A stretch of DNA of 64,000 bases from Promicromonospora citrea (GTDB taxonomy: Bacteria > Actinomycetota > Actinomycetes > Actinomycetales > Cellulomonadaceae): contig NZ_JABEMG010000005.1 of the NCBI RefSeq assembly GCF_013004695.1, positions 1 to 64,000 of the forward strand. The letters are read 5' to 3'. The translations under genes were made by a program, and so were the position numbers. The stretch's first letter is position 1, and every line of letters starts with the position of its first letter. Shown one piece after another: positions 54,046 to 62,263 of this stretch. The notes under the pieces were generated by a model. That model saw only the letters and a list, made by a program, of their open reading frames with translations, did no database searches and was not told the origin of the DNA.

Positions 54046-55638
54046 TCAGACCCCGCTGGCCACCAGCGGGATCAGCGGCACGCCGGGGTGCGCGCGCTCG
54101 AACGCGCGGGCGTGCCAGACGTCGCGCAGCAGCACGAGCGGCGTGCCGTCGCCACGACGCACGACCTCGACGCCCGGGTAGGCGGCCACCGTGTCCAGGT
54201 CGGCCGGGGCGACCTCACGGGCGAGGCCCAGCCCGAGCGTCTCCATCCGGATGGGCGCGGAGAACTCGTGCTCCATACGGAACGTCGCGACCTCGAACTG
54301 CAGGGGGCCGACGGCCGCGAGGATCGGGTTGCCGTCGCCGCGCACCTCCGAGACGAGCACCTGCACCACGCCCTCCTGCTCGAGCTGCGTGATGCCCTTG
54401 CGGAACTGCTTCGACCGCCCCGGGTCGGCGACGCGCGCGGCCGCGAAGTGCTCGGGCGCGAACACCGGCATGGGCGGGAACGCGACCTTGGGGCCGGCCG
54501 GGTCGTACACCGTGTCGCCGACGGCCAGCGAGCTCGCGTTGACCAGGCCGACGACGTCGCCGGGATACGCGTCCTCGACCGTCGACCGCTCCCGCCCGAA
54601 CACCGACAGCGCGTACTTCGTGGCGAACGGCCGCCCGGTGCGCTCGTGGGTCACGACCATGCCGCGCTCGAACCGGCCCGAGCACACGCGCAGGAACGCG
54701 ACGTGGTCGCGGTGGTGCGGGTCCATGCCCGCCTGCATCTTGAACACGAACCCGCTGAACGGCTGGTCGACGTCGCGCGGCGCGCCGGCGACGTCGGGCC
54801 GGGCGCCCGGGGCGGGCGCGAGCGCGACGACGGCGTCCAGGAGCTGGCGGACGCCGATGTTGGCCAGCGCCGCGCCGAACAGCATGGGCGAGGTGGTGCC
54901 GGCCAGGAACGACTCCCGGTCGACGGGGTCGAGGAGCTGCACGCTCTCGACGGCCTCGGTGTGGTCGTCACCCAGCTCGCGTGCGGCGGCGTCGGGGGTC
55001 AGCAGGGTCTCCTCGGCGATCGACGCGCCGCCCGGCGCGCGCCGGTAGGTGCGCACCTCGCCCGAGGCGCGGTCGAGCAGGCCGACGAACCGGCCCGCCT
55101 CGCCGAGCGGCCACGTCAGGGGCGTCGGGCGCAGGTCGATCCGCTCCTCGAGCTCGTCGCACAGCTCGAGCGCCTCGCGGCCGGGCCGGTCCCACTTGTT
55201 CACGAAGGTGATGACGGGGACCCCGCGGCGGCGGCACACCTCGAACAGCTTGAGCGTCTGCGGCTCGAGGCCCTTGGCGGCGTCGAGCAGCATGACGGCG
55301 GCGTCGACGGCGGTCAGGACCCGGTAGGTGTCCTCGGAGAAGTCGGCGTGGCCCGGGGTGTCGAGCAGGTTGATCACGACGTCGCCGTAGGCGAACTGCA
55401 GCGCGGCCGAGGTGATGGAGATACCGCGCTTCTGCTCCATCTCGAGCCAGTCGGACACGACGCCGGCGCGGTTGCCCTTGCCGTGCACGGCGCCCGCCTC
55501 CTCGATGGCGTGCGCGTGCAGCGCGAGGGCCTCGGTGAGGGTCGACTTGCCCGCGTCCGGGTGGGAGATGACGGCGATGCTACGGCGCCGCGCCGCCTCG
55601 GCCGCGACCGGCCGGGCGTCGGAGGTCAGGACGGTCAC
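54046..55638 (-). CDS. prfC: Peptide chain release factor 3
   Basis: 530 residues from GTG 55638, matching E. coli RF3 (529). A GTG at 55683 would add a 15-residue non-family tail; TATCGT at 55652-55647 supports the shorter start. GTPase motifs: SHPDAGKSTLTE (P-loop), DTPGHADFSEDTYR (G3), FVNKWDRPGR (G4-type NKxD). EMEQKRGISIT is the switch I region. RF3 recycles RF1/RF2 after peptide release. Good match throughout to the C-terminus. Confidence 0.95.
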   Translation of the reverse strand: MTVLTSDARPVAAEAARRRSIAVISHPDAGKSTLTEALALHAHAIEEAGAVHGKGNRAGVVSDWLEMEQKRGISITSAALQFAYGDVVINLLDTPGHADFSEDTYRVLTAVDAAVMLLDAAKGLEPQTLKLFEVCRRRGVPVITFVNKWDRPGREALELCDELEERIDLRPTPLTWPLGEAGRFVGLLDRASGEVRTYRRAPGGASIAEETLLTPDAAARELGDDHTEAVESVQLLDPVDRESFLAGTTSPMLFGAALANIGVRQLLDAVVALAPAPGARPDVAGAPRDVDQPFSGFVFKMQAGMDPHHRDHVAFLRVCSGRFERGMVVTHERTGRPFATKYALSVFGRERSTVEDAYPGDVVGLVNASSLAVGDTVYDPAGPKVAFPPMPVFAPEHFAAARVADPGRSKQFRKGITQLEQEGVVQVLVSEVRGDGNPILAAVGPLQFEVATFRMEHEFSAPIRMETLGLGLAREVAPADLDTVAAYPGVEVVRRGDGTPLVLLRDVWHARAFERAHPGVPLIPLVASGV

Positions 55639-55686
55639 GTCGGGCAACGATACCGGGCGCCGGGCGGCCGGCACGCGATTCACTCG

Positions 55687-55708
55687 GTGTATACACGGGG
55701 TGTATAGT
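55687..55708 (+). promoter_or_regulatory. PadR-type operator/promoter
   Basis: GTGTATACAC palindrome at 55687-55696, followed by a second half-site GTGTATA; TATAGT at 55703-55708 is the -10, seven bases before ATG 55716, giving a leaderless transcript. The arrangement fits PadR autorepression of the padR-ABC operon. Confidence 0.7.
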
Positions 55709-55715
55709 GCCGGGC

Positions 55716-56237
55716 ATGAGTGTTGGACGCGCCCTCCTGGGGCTCCTCGAGAACGGTCCCCGCCACGGGTACGACCTCAAGCGGTCCTACGACGAGCGGT
55801 TCGGCACCGACCGGCCGCTCGCCTACGGGCAGGTGTACTCGACGCTCGCCCGGCTGCTGAGGAACGGCTTCGTCGAGGTCGAGTCGGAGCCGGGAGCCGG
55901 CCCCGAGCGCAAGCGGTACGCGATCACGGAGGCCGGGGTGGCCGACGTCGCGTCGTGGCTCGCCCAGCCGGAGAAGCCGGAGCCGTACCTGCAGAGCACG
56001 CTCTACACCAAGGTGGTGCTCGCCCTGCTCACGGGCAACGACGCCACCACGGTGCTCGACACCCAGCGCGCCGAGCACCTGCGGCTCATGCGGGAGCTGA
56101 CGCGCCGCAAGGAGACGGGCGACCTCGCCGACCAGCTCGTCTGCGACCACGCCCTGTTCCACCTCGAGGCGGACCTGCGCTGGCTCGAGCTGACCGCCGC
56201 ACGCGTGCAGCAGCTCGCCGCGCACGTCCGCCCGTGA
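55716..56237 (+). CDS. PadR-family regulator
   Basis: 173 residues from ATG 55716. Winged HTH: RALLGLLENGPRHGYDLKRSYDE, LAYGQVYSTLARLLRNGFVE, GPERKRYAITEAG; then a helical C-terminal dimer domain. It overlaps upstream of the ABC exporter and is separated from that ATPase by 29 bp, so it heads the operon. PadR proteins repress drug-efflux or stress genes and are released by the compound itself. Confidence 0.92.
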   Translation: MSVGRALLGLLENGPRHGYDLKRSYDERFGTDRPLAYGQVYSTLARLLRNGFVEVESEPGAGPERKRYAITEAGVADVASWLAQPEKPEPYLQSTLYTKVVLALLTGNDATTVLDTQRAEHLRLMRELTRRKETGDLADQLVCDHALFHLEADLRWLELTAARVQQLAAHVRP

Positions 56238-56266
56238 CCCCGCCGTCCCCGACCCAGGAGACTCCC

Positions 56267-56950
56267 GTGCCCACCGAACCCCTGCTCGTCGCCGAGCACC
56301 TCAGGCTCTCGTTCGGCGCCACGACGGCGCTCGAGGACGCGTCCGTCGCCGTCCACGCGGGCGAGGTGCTCGCCCTCATGGGCCCGTCCGGGTCCGGCAA
56401 GTCCACCCTGCTGCACTGCCTGGGCGGCATCCTGCACCCCGACGCCGGCCGCGTCACCTACGCCGGGCGCGACCTGACCGCCATGCACGACAGCGAGCGC
56501 AGCGCGCTGCGCCGCTCGGAGCTCGGGTTCGTGTTCCAGTTCGGCCAGCTCGTCCCCGAGCTCACGTGCCTGGAGAACGTGGCCCTGCCGCTGCGGCTCA
56601 ACGGGGCGAGCCGACGCGCCGCGCACCGCAGCGCCTCGGCGTGGCTCGAGCGGCTCGAGGTGCTCGACGTGGCGGCCAAGCGCCCCGGCCAGGTCTCGGG
56701 CGGTCAGGGCCAGCGCGTCGCGGTCGCCCGCGCGCTCGTGACCCGGCCCCGCGTCGTCTTCGCCGACGAGCCGACCGGCGCCCTGGACTCCCTCAACGGC
56801 GAGCGTGTCATGCAGCTCTTCGTCGCGGCCGCCCGCGAGACCGGCGCCGCCGTCGTGCTCGTCACGCACGAGGCGCGGGTCGCCGCCTACTCGGACCGCG
56901 AGGCCGTGGTGCGCGACGGCCGCGTGCGGACCGTGGAGTACGCCCGGTGA
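56267..56950 (+). CDS. ABC transporter ATP-binding protein, MacB/LolD type
   Basis: 227 residues from GTG 56267, which has AGGAG six bases upstream; GTG 56234 overlapping the PadR stop would add an unconserved leader. Walker A GPSGSGKST at about 43-51, signature VSGGQGQR, Walker B VVFADEPTGALDS, H-loop THE. The ATPase overlaps the next permease by 4 bp. Part of the PadR-regulated exporter. Confidence 0.92.
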   Translation: MPTEPLLVAEHLRLSFGATTALEDASVAVHAGEVLALMGPSGSGKSTLLHCLGGILHPDAGRVTYAGRDLTAMHDSERSALRRSELGFVFQFGQLVPELTCLENVALPLRLNGASRRAAHRSASAWLERLEVLDVAAKRPGQVSGGQGQRVAVARALVTRPRVVFADEPTGALDSLNGERVMQLFVAAARETGAAVVLVTHEARVAAYSDREAVVRDGRVRTVEYAR

Positions 56951-59232
56951 CGGGGTGGGTCGCCGACCTGGCCCTCGGCGTGCGGCTGGGCGTCAGCGGC
57001 GGGCGCTCGGGGTGGGTGCGGCTCGCGCTGATCTCCCTCGGTGTCGGACTGGGCGTGGCGATGCTGCTGGTCGCGGCGTCGGCGCCCGCCGTCCTCGACG
57101 CCCGCGCCGACCGCGCGGCCGAGCGGTGGGTGAACAGCGACCAGGTGATCGAGCCGGGTGCGCCCACGCTGCTGACGCTGCCCGTGCGCTCGATGCACCG
57201 GGGCGAGGCGATCGAGGGCAGGCTGCTGCAGCCCGAGTCGCCGGACGCGCCGCTGCCGCCCGGTGTCGACCGGCAGCTCGCACCCGGCGAGGTCGTGCTC
57301 TCCCCCGCCCTGGAGCGGCTGCTCGCCTCGCCCGACGGCGCGGCGCTGCGCGGGCGCTGGGGCGAGCAGACCGTCGGCACCATCGGGCCGGAGGGCCTCA
57401 CGGGCCCGGACGAGCTCACCTTCTACCTCGGCACGGACCGGCTCACGGGCGAGACCGCCGTCCGGATCAGCTCCTTCGGCGGCGACCAGCAGCCCGAGGA
57501 GGGCGTGAGCCCCGTCATGGTGCTGCTCGCGCTGGTCGGCATCGTGGTGCTGCTGCTGCCCGTCGGCATCTTCGTCGCCACGGCGGTGCGGTTCGGCAGC
57601 GAGGCGCGGGACCGGCGCCTGGCCGCGCTGCGGCTGGTCGGGGCCGACGCCCGGACGACCCGCCGGGTCGCGGCGGGCGAGACGCTCACGGGCGCGGTGC
57701 TCGGCCTCGGCGTCGGGGCGCTCGTCTGGCTGCTCGTGAGCCGCGTCGCCGGCACGCTCGTCCCGGACTCCCTGAGCTTCTACCCCGCCGACGTCCGCCC
57801 GGCGCCCGCGCTCGTCGGGCTCGTGGTGGTGCTCGTGCCGCTGACGACGGTGCTGGTCACGCTCTCCGCGCTGCGCCAGGTCGTGGTGGAGCCGCTCGGC
57901 GTCGTCCGGCGCAGCGGCGCGCGCAGGCGGCGGCTGTGGTGGCGGCTGCTGTTCCCGCTGGCCGGCCTCGCGCTGCTGCACCCGCTGGTCACCGGGCTCG
58001 ACACCGCCATGGGTACCCAGGTCTCGATCGCCGCGGGCCTGGTCCTGCTGCTGACCGGCGTCGCGCTGGTGCTGCCGTGGCTCGTGGAGGCCACCGTGCA
58101 CCGGCTGGGCAACGGCCCGGTGGCGTGGGACCTCGCGGTGCGCCGCCTCCAGCTCGACAGCGGCACCGCCGTGCGCGCCGTGTCCGGCGTCGCGGTCTCG
58201 GTCGCGGGGCTGATCGCCCTGCAGGGGCTCGTGGGCGCGATCGGCGCCCTGACGGCGGGGGCCGCCGCGGACACGCGGACGTACCAGGCGAGCGTGCTGG
58301 ACATCTTCCCGGAGGACCAGGCGGGCGGCGACCCGGCGGGCACCTGGACGCGCGCCCTGTCCGCCGCTCCTGGCGTGACCGACGTCGGCGCGCTGACCTC
58401 GATCGGGGCCGAGCCGACCGGTGGCGCGCCCGAGGCCGTCGTCGAGTCCGGCCCGTGCGCCGTGCTCGCCCAGGAGGCGCAGGTCGGCGCGTGCAGGGAC
58501 GGCGACGTCTTCGTCGTCGTGCCCGAGGGCGCCGTGGCACCGCCCGCGGGCAGCGCCTGGACGCTGGGCGACGGGGTGCGGTGGACGCTGCCGGACACCG
58601 CGCGGCCGGTCGCGCCGAACCAGGGCAGCGTGTCCGCCCTCAACGGCGGCGGGCCGCCGCGGATCCTGCTCACGCCCGCGGCCCTGGGCGGTCTGCGGCC
58701 CGACGTCGTCGCCGTGACGACGTACGCGACGCTCGACCCCGCCGTGCCCGACGCGCTCGACCACCTGCGGACCGCGGCCGCGCAGGTCGACCCGCGGGCG
58801 TACGCGTCGTCGATCGCGCAGCAGGGCATCGCCTCCGCGCTCGTCACGATGCGGCAGGTGCTGCTGGTCGGCACCGTGGCGCTGCTGGTCATGGTGGGGG
58901 CGAGCCTGCTGGTCAACGTGCTGGAGCAGCTCCGCGAGCGCCGCAGGCTGCTCGCCGCGCTGGTCGCGGTCGGCACGCGCCGCCGCACCCTGAGCGGGTC
59001 GGTGCTCGTGCAGGTCGCGGTGCCCGTCGTGCTGGGTCTCGGCCTCGCCGTCCTCACGGGCAGCGTGCTCGCGCTCGGCCTGCAGACGGCGGTCGACGCC
59101 CCGCTCACGTTCGACCGGGTGGGGGTCGGCGCGACGTCGGGCGTCGCCGCGGTCGTGGTGCTGCTCACGACCGCGGCCGGGCTGCCGCTGCTGTGGCGGC
59201 TGACGCGGCCGGAGGGCCTGCGCACGGAGTAG
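56947..59232 (+). CDS. FtsX-like ABC transporter permease, large
   Basis: 761 residues from GTG 56947 (GTGA overlap). Two FtsX/MacB-type core blocks: RLAALRLVGADARTTRRVA after the first periplasmic domain, and RRLLAALVAVGTRRRTLSG near the C-terminus. A transmembrane helix at about 15-35, then large extracytoplasmic regions (about 60-185 and 430-650). Forms an exporter with the preceding ATPase. Its nearness to an Erm gene suggests macrolide or other antibiotic export; that is inference. Confidence 0.9.
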   Translation: MTGWVADLALGVRLGVSGGRSGWVRLALISLGVGLGVAMLLVAASAPAVLDARADRAAERWVNSDQVIEPGAPTLLTLPVRSMHRGEAIEGRLLQPESPDAPLPPGVDRQLAPGEVVLSPALERLLASPDGAALRGRWGEQTVGTIGPEGLTGPDELTFYLGTDRLTGETAVRISSFGGDQQPEEGVSPVMVLLALVGIVVLLLPVGIFVATAVRFGSEARDRRLAALRLVGADARTTRRVAAGETLTGAVLGLGVGALVWLLVSRVAGTLVPDSLSFYPADVRPAPALVGLVVVLVPLTTVLVTLSALRQVVVEPLGVVRRSGARRRRLWWRLLFPLAGLALLHPLVTGLDTAMGTQVSIAAGLVLLLTGVALVLPWLVEATVHRLGNGPVAWDLAVRRLQLDSGTAVRAVSGVAVSVAGLIALQGLVGAIGALTAGAAADTRTYQASVLDIFPEDQAGGDPAGTWTRALSAAPGVTDVGALTSIGAEPTGGAPEAVVESGPCAVLAQEAQVGACRDGDVFVVVPEGAVAPPAGSAWTLGDGVRWTLPDTARPVAPNQGSVSALNGGGPPRILLTPAALGGLRPDVVAVTTYATLDPAVPDALDHLRTAAAQVDPRAYASSIAQQGIASALVTMRQVLLVGTVALLVMVGASLLVNVLEQLRERRRLLAALVAVGTRRRTLSGSVLVQVAVPVVLGLGLAVLTGSVLALGLQTAVDAPLTFDRVGVGATSGVAAVVVLLTTAAGLPLLWRLTRPEGLRTE

Positions 59233-59237
59233 GACCG

Positions 59238-59279
59238 GCGCGCGGCGGCCTGGCTCGAAAAAGCCTGGCCGCCGCGCGC
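59238..59279. terminator. Hairpin terminator after the ABC permease
   Basis: Stem of 18 bp with one T-T mismatch (59238-59255 with 59262-59279), six-nt loop. It begins 6 bp after the permease stop and ends 11 bp before the Erm promoter's -10, isolating the two units. Its loop and 3' arm overlap the region where the Erm promoter's upstream elements should be. Confidence 0.75.
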
Positions 59280-59289
59280 GCCCGCCCCC

Positions 59290-59295
59290 TAGGGT
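59290..59295 (+). promoter_or_regulatory. -10 element of the Erm leader transcript
   Basis: TAGGGT at 59290-59295 is nine bases before ATG 59305 of the leader ORF, fitting a leaderless leader transcript. No consensus -35 is visible 17 bp upstream (59267-59272 is G+C-rich), but a run of five A lies at 59258-59262, just ahead of that place, as in promoters dependent on WhiB7; this link is speculative. Confidence 0.45.
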
Positions 59296-59304
59296 CGCCT
59301 CCGT

Positions 59305-59340
59305 ATGAACGCCATGATCAGGGAGCGTTCCGCCCGCTAG
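59305..59340 (+). CDS. Erm leader peptide (upstream ORF)
   Basis: Eleven codons, MNAMIRERSAR, ending in TAG at 59338-59340. It starts at the predicted transcript start, and its codons 8-10 coincide with arm 1 of the attenuator (59325-59333). Arg-rich leader peptides with R-x-R are used in Erm induction: a macrolide-bound ribosome stalls there. Too short for ORF callers; supported by position and by the alternative pairings that follow. Confidence 0.6.
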   Translation: MNAMIRERSAR

Positions 59341-59404
59341 CGGCGCGGAACGCACACCACACCCAGCGCGTGCTCCGCGCCGCCGGCATCCGCCGGGCGG
59401 CGCG
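59325..59404 (+). promoter_or_regulatory. Attenuator with alternative 1:2, 2:3 and 3:4 pairings
   Basis: Arm 1 59325-59333 pairs with arm 2 59345-59353 (9 bp). Arm 2 region 59341-59349 pairs instead with arm 3 59374-59382 (9 bp). Arm 3 59376-59384 pairs with arm 4 59396-59404 (9 bp, plus 3 inner bp). All are perfect Watson-Crick. When a ribosome stalls on the leader, arm 1 is hidden and 2:3 forms, removing 3:4. The Erm Shine-Dalgarno (TGGAG, 59438) is outside arm 4, so transcriptional attenuation by 3:4 seems likelier than RBS masking. A small hairpin (59417-59422/59432-59437) sits next to the ribosome site. Confidence 0.7.
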
Positions 59405-59448
59405 TTCGTGCTGCCCGGATTCCTGCCCGACGAATCCTGGAGCACCCG

Positions 59449-60273
59449 ATGACACGCACCCGTCCCTCCCGTCCGCCCGCGGGCGGCGCCCACGAGCTGG
59501 GCCAGAACCTGCTGGTCGACCAGCAGGTGGTCGACCGCGTGGTCGACCTCGTCCCCGACACGCCCCGACCGCTCGTCGAGTGGGCGGCGGGCCGCGGCGC
59601 CGTGACCGTCCCCCTGGCCCGGCTGGGCCGCCCCGTCGAGGCCGTCGAGATCGACGAGCGCTCCGCAGAGCGGCTGAGCCGGGTCGTCCCCGGCAACGTC
59701 ACGGTGACGCGGGGCGACATCCTGCGGCACGCGCCGCCGGCCGAGGCCTACGACCTCGTCTGCAACGTCCCGTTCCACCTCACGACCCCCGTCCTGCGCC
59801 GTCTGTTCACGCTGCCCGGCTGGCAGCGCGCCGTGCTCGTGGTGCAGTGGGAGGTCGCGCGCAAGCGCGCCGCCGTGGGCGGCGCGACCCTGCTCACGGC
59901 CCAGTGGTGGCCGTGGTTCGCCCCGCGGCTCGACCGTCGCGTCCCCGCGTCCGCGTTCCGCCCCCGCCCGAGCGTCGACGCCGGGCTGCTCGTGCTCGAC
60001 CGGCGCACCGAGCCGCTGCTGCCCACCGGGCAGCAGCGCGACTACCAGCGGTTCGCCGCCGCCGTCTTCACCGGACCGGGGCGTGGGCTGCCCGACATCC
60101 TCGTGCGGCAAGGCCTGGACCGGGGCGACGTGCGCCGCTGGGCGCGCGAGCACCGGGTACGGCCCGACGCGCTGCCCCGTGACCTCGGCGCGCCCGCCTG
60201 GGTGGCGGCGTACGGGCTGACCCGGTCCGAGCGGGGTCAGGAGCGCGCAGGGCTCCGGCGGTCGGCCCGGTAG
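59449..60273 (+). CDS. erm: Erm-type 23S rRNA adenine-N6 methyltransferase
   Basis: 274 residues. HELGQNLLVDQQVVDRVVDLV at the start, motif I VEWAAGRGAVTVPLA (E/G...AGxGxxT), acidic VEAVEIDERSAERL, and NVPFHLTTPVLRRLF (N-x-P-F, the adenine-binding motif). The block VARKRAAVGGATLLTAQWWPWF is characteristic of actinobacterial Erm proteins, as distinct from KsgA. Methylation of A2058 (E. coli numbering) gives macrolide-lincosamide-streptogramin B resistance. Regulated by the leader attenuator. An RNase-type KsgA role is unlikely given the missing NIPY pattern and the leader. Confidence 0.88.
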   Translation: MTRTRPSRPPAGGAHELGQNLLVDQQVVDRVVDLVPDTPRPLVEWAAGRGAVTVPLARLGRPVEAVEIDERSAERLSRVVPGNVTVTRGDILRHAPPAEAYDLVCNVPFHLTTPVLRRLFTLPGWQRAVLVVQWEVARKRAAVGGATLLTAQWWPWFAPRLDRRVPASAFRPRPSVDAGLLVLDRRTEPLLPTGQQRDYQRFAAAVFTGPGRGLPDILVRQGLDRGDVRRWAREHRVRPDALPRDLGAPAWVAAYGLTRSERGQERAGLRRSAR

Positions 60274-60406
60274 GTAGGCCGGTGGGCCGCCGGGCCGTCC
60301 GTCACCGGACGCCCGGCGGTCCGCGCTCCCGGATCGTGTATTCCCTCACCTGATGCCCGGCGGTTCACCACCCCTCCCGCCGATCCCTCGGGTGAAGATG
60401 GAGAGC

Positions 60407-61021
60407 ATGACCGCGAGCCCGGCCACCGCCCCCGCACCCGCCCCTGCCCGACGCCGCCGACGCGGCCTGGTGATCCTCCTGGCGCTGGGCGTCGTGGTGC
60501 TGCTCGTCGTCGCGGCCGAGGTGCTGCTGCGCGGGCTCATCGACGACCGGCTCCGGTCCGCCGAGGCCGACCTGCCGGAGGGTGTCTCGGTCGAGCGCGA
60601 CGGCACGCCCGCCCTCTGGCAGGTCGCGAGGGGTCACGCCGCGCTGCGCGTCGACGTCGCGCCCGAGGCCCTCACCGACATGGCGCGCGACGCCACCGAG
60701 CTGCCCGGCCTCGAGGTCGAGGCGGAGTCGGGCACGCTCGTGGCGCAGGTGCCGCTGCCCGTGCAGGGCTCCACCCGGACGGTCGACCTGCTGCTCGACG
60801 TCGCCGCCGAGGGGGGCCGCGCCGTGGTCCGCGCGGACACCGTGCGGTTCGCCGGCCTCAGCCTGCCCGTGGCCACGGTGGCGCAGCAGCTCGGCAGCGA
60901 GGACCTCGGCCGCCTCGCCGAGGGCGTCGCGTTCCCCGAGGGCGAGAGCGACCTCGCGATCTCGTCGGCGCGGACGACGCCGGCCGGCCTGGAGCTCGGG
61001 GCCCAGGTCGCGATGTGGTGA
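60407..61021 (+). CDS. DUF2993 / LmeA-family lipid-binding protein
   Basis: 204 residues from ATG 60407 with GGAG nearby; ATG 60398 or 60353 would lengthen the N-terminus. Pro/Ala-rich tail, basic RRRRRRG, one transmembrane helix (about 20-42), then a beta-rich extracytoplasmic region starting RSAEADLPEGVSVERDG. DUF2993 proteins bind phospholipids or lipoglycan precursors at the outer face of the cell membrane in actinobacteria (LmeA-like). Unrelated to the Erm gene in function. Confidence 0.82.
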   Translation: MTASPATAPAPAPARRRRRGLVILLALGVVVLLVVAAEVLLRGLIDDRLRSAEADLPEGVSVERDGTPALWQVARGHAALRVDVAPEALTDMARDATELPGLEVEAESGTLVAQVPLPVQGSTRTVDLLLDVAAEGGRAVVRADTVRFAGLSLPVATVAQQLGSEDLGRLAEGVAFPEGESDLAISSARTTPAGLELGAQVAMW

Positions 61022-61032
61022 GGTGAAGGCCC

Positions 61033-61359
61033 TCAGCTGAGCACGAGGCTCGCGATCTTGTCGTCCCGGAGCACGAACCGGAACGGGCCCGTGCCGTTGA
61101 ACCGGTTGCTGCGCACGGTGATCGTGACCGTCCAGGCCCCCGGCTCGTCGCCCTCCTCGGCCGAGACCAGGTCGAAGTGGCTCTTCATGCCGATGTTGTC
61201 GGTCTCGTCCCAGCTCCGCACGCCGTCGTGCCCGTGGAACTCGCGGCCCCAGTCGTTGAGGTACGCGTCGTCGGTGAACGTGGCGACGAACCGGTCGGTG
61301 TCGCCGGCGTTGGTCGCGTCGATGAACTCCTGGATGATCGCCGGGATCTCCGTGGCCAT
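61033..61359 (-). CDS. SnoaL/NTF2-like protein
   Basis: 108 residues from ATG 61359 (GGAGG just before). NTF2-like cone: FIDATNAGDTDRFVATFTDDAYLNDWGREFHG, then VRSNRFNGTGPFRFVLRDDKIASLVL. Function within this fold is diverse (isomerase, dehydratase, ligand binding). Convergent with DUF2993, 11 bp between stops. Confidence 0.82.
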   Translation of the reverse strand: MATEIPAIIQEFIDATNAGDTDRFVATFTDDAYLNDWGREFHGHDGVRSWDETDNIGMKSHFDLVSAEEGDEPGAWTVTITVRSNRFNGTGPFRFVLRDDKIASLVLS

Positions 61360-61399
61360 GGGTGCCTCCGTCGTGGTGCGGGTGGTGTGCCCCTCGACC

Positions 61400-61993
61400 C
61401 TAGGCACGCGACGCCGGGTCAGCCAGGGATCGGCGGTCCGTGCCTGCGGGTCCCTCCCCGAGGCGCAGCTCGTAGAAGCGCCACAGGTGCTGCAGCCGCT
61501 GCGGGATCTCCGACCCCGGGTACGGCGCCCGCTCGACGAACCCGCGCGAGGCGTAGAGCCGGTGCGCCCGGTCCATGAAGCGGTTGCTGTCGAGCCGCAC
61601 GAGCGGCGTGCGCAGGTCGTCACGCGCGACGGCGAGCAGCCGGTCGAGCAGCGCGGCGCCCAGGCCGGTGCCCTGGTGCTCCGGGCGCACGAACATGCGC
61701 TTGATCTCCGCGGCGCCGTCCGGCTGCACGCGCAGCGCGGCCACCCCGACCGGCTCGCCGCCCGCCTCGCCCAGCACGACGACGCCGGACGGCCGGCGGA
61801 ACTGCTCGAGGGCCGCAGCGGTGTGCCGCGCGTCGGGCGCGTCCCCGGCCGTGCCGCCCGCCGGGTCGTCGTCCATGGCGAACCCGTAGGTGCGCTCGAA
61901 GGTCGCCAGCGCCCAGGTCATGTACTCGGTCATCAGGCCGAGCACGACGGCGTCGTCCGCCGCGCCGGCCTCGCGGACCCGTGCCTCGTTCAC
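61400..61993 (-). CDS. GNAT-family N-acetyltransferase
   Basis: 197 residues from GTG 61993. Acetyl-CoA site motif MFVRPEHQGTGLGAALLDRLL (the RxxGxG/A form as QGTGLG) at about 100-120, preceded by strand VGVAALRVQPDGAAEIKR; RLDSNRFMDRAHRLYASRGFVE at the second half. Substrate unknown. It is 40 bp from the start of the NTF2-like gene and may be cotranscribed with it. Confidence 0.88.
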   Translation of the reverse strand: MNEARVREAGAADDAVVLGLMTEYMTWALATFERTYGFAMDDDPAGGTAGDAPDARHTAAALEQFRRPSGVVVLGEAGGEPVGVAALRVQPDGAAEIKRMFVRPEHQGTGLGAALLDRLLAVARDDLRTPLVRLDSNRFMDRAHRLYASRGFVERAPYPGSEIPQRLQHLWRFYELRLGEGPAGTDRRSLADPASRA

Positions 61994-62047
61994 GGTCCGA
62001 GGCTACGCCCGGCACGGCACTCCACGAGGTATCGATATGATCGATGC

Positions 62048-62088
62048 CTGAGACAGATCTTGTCTCAGAGTAGCCGGCCACGTAACCT
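62048..62088 (+). promoter_or_regulatory. cysK-cysE promoter with palindromic operator
   Basis: -35 TTGTCT (62060-62065), 17-bp spacer, -10 TAACCT (62083-62088). Palindrome with 8-bp arms CTGAGACA/TGTCTCAG (62048-62068) covers the -35. Its GAGAC...GTCTC form is close to, but not the same as, the McbR-type sulfur-regulator site. A further ATCGAT-ATG-ATCGAT symmetry lies just upstream (around 62029). Confidence 0.6.
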
Positions 62089-62164
62089 CGTCGAGGCGAG
62101 CCGCCCAGGCTTGCCACCGACCACGGACCCGGGGCGTCATCGCCGCCTCAGCAGGGAGGACGTC

Positions 62165-62263
62165 TTGAGCACCGTGCGCTCCGCACTCCCCACCGCCGTC
62201 GGACCGGCCACCGCGGTGCGCCGGACGTGCGTGTCCGACCGCGACCACCGAGGCTGTCTGTAG
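62165..62263 (+). CDS. Cysteine-containing leader ORF of the cysK-cysE operon
   Basis: 32 codons from TTG 62165, with GGGAGGACGTC directly upstream (strong Shine-Dalgarno at ideal spacing). Peptide begins [11 protein letters not shown] and ends [14 protein letters not shown], with TGC at codon 22 and TGT at codon 31, next to the stop. It lies between the promoter and a hairpin in a long (448-bp) leader of a cysteine-biosynthesis operon. This is the arrangement of cysteine-responsive attenuators in actinobacteria, although it lacks a poly-Cys run. Confidence 0.6.
   Translation: MSTVRSALPTAVGPATAVRRTCVSDRDHRGCL

Noticed and set aside
55639-55683. Upstream GTG start of RF3
   Set aside because: The added Arg/Pro-rich segment is not found in RF3, overlaps the promoter hexamer, and the shorter form matches the family's length.
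59258-59272. WhiB7-type box for the Erm promoter
   Set aside because: Only an A5 run near the expected -35 supports it, and this lies inside the preceding terminator hairpin; mentioned as speculation, not listed as a feature.
61058-62263. Long plus-strand frame ending with the cysteine leader sequence
   Set aside because: Most of it is opposite the NTF2-like and GNAT genes; only the last 32 codons, with their own ribosome site, are kept as a leader ORF.
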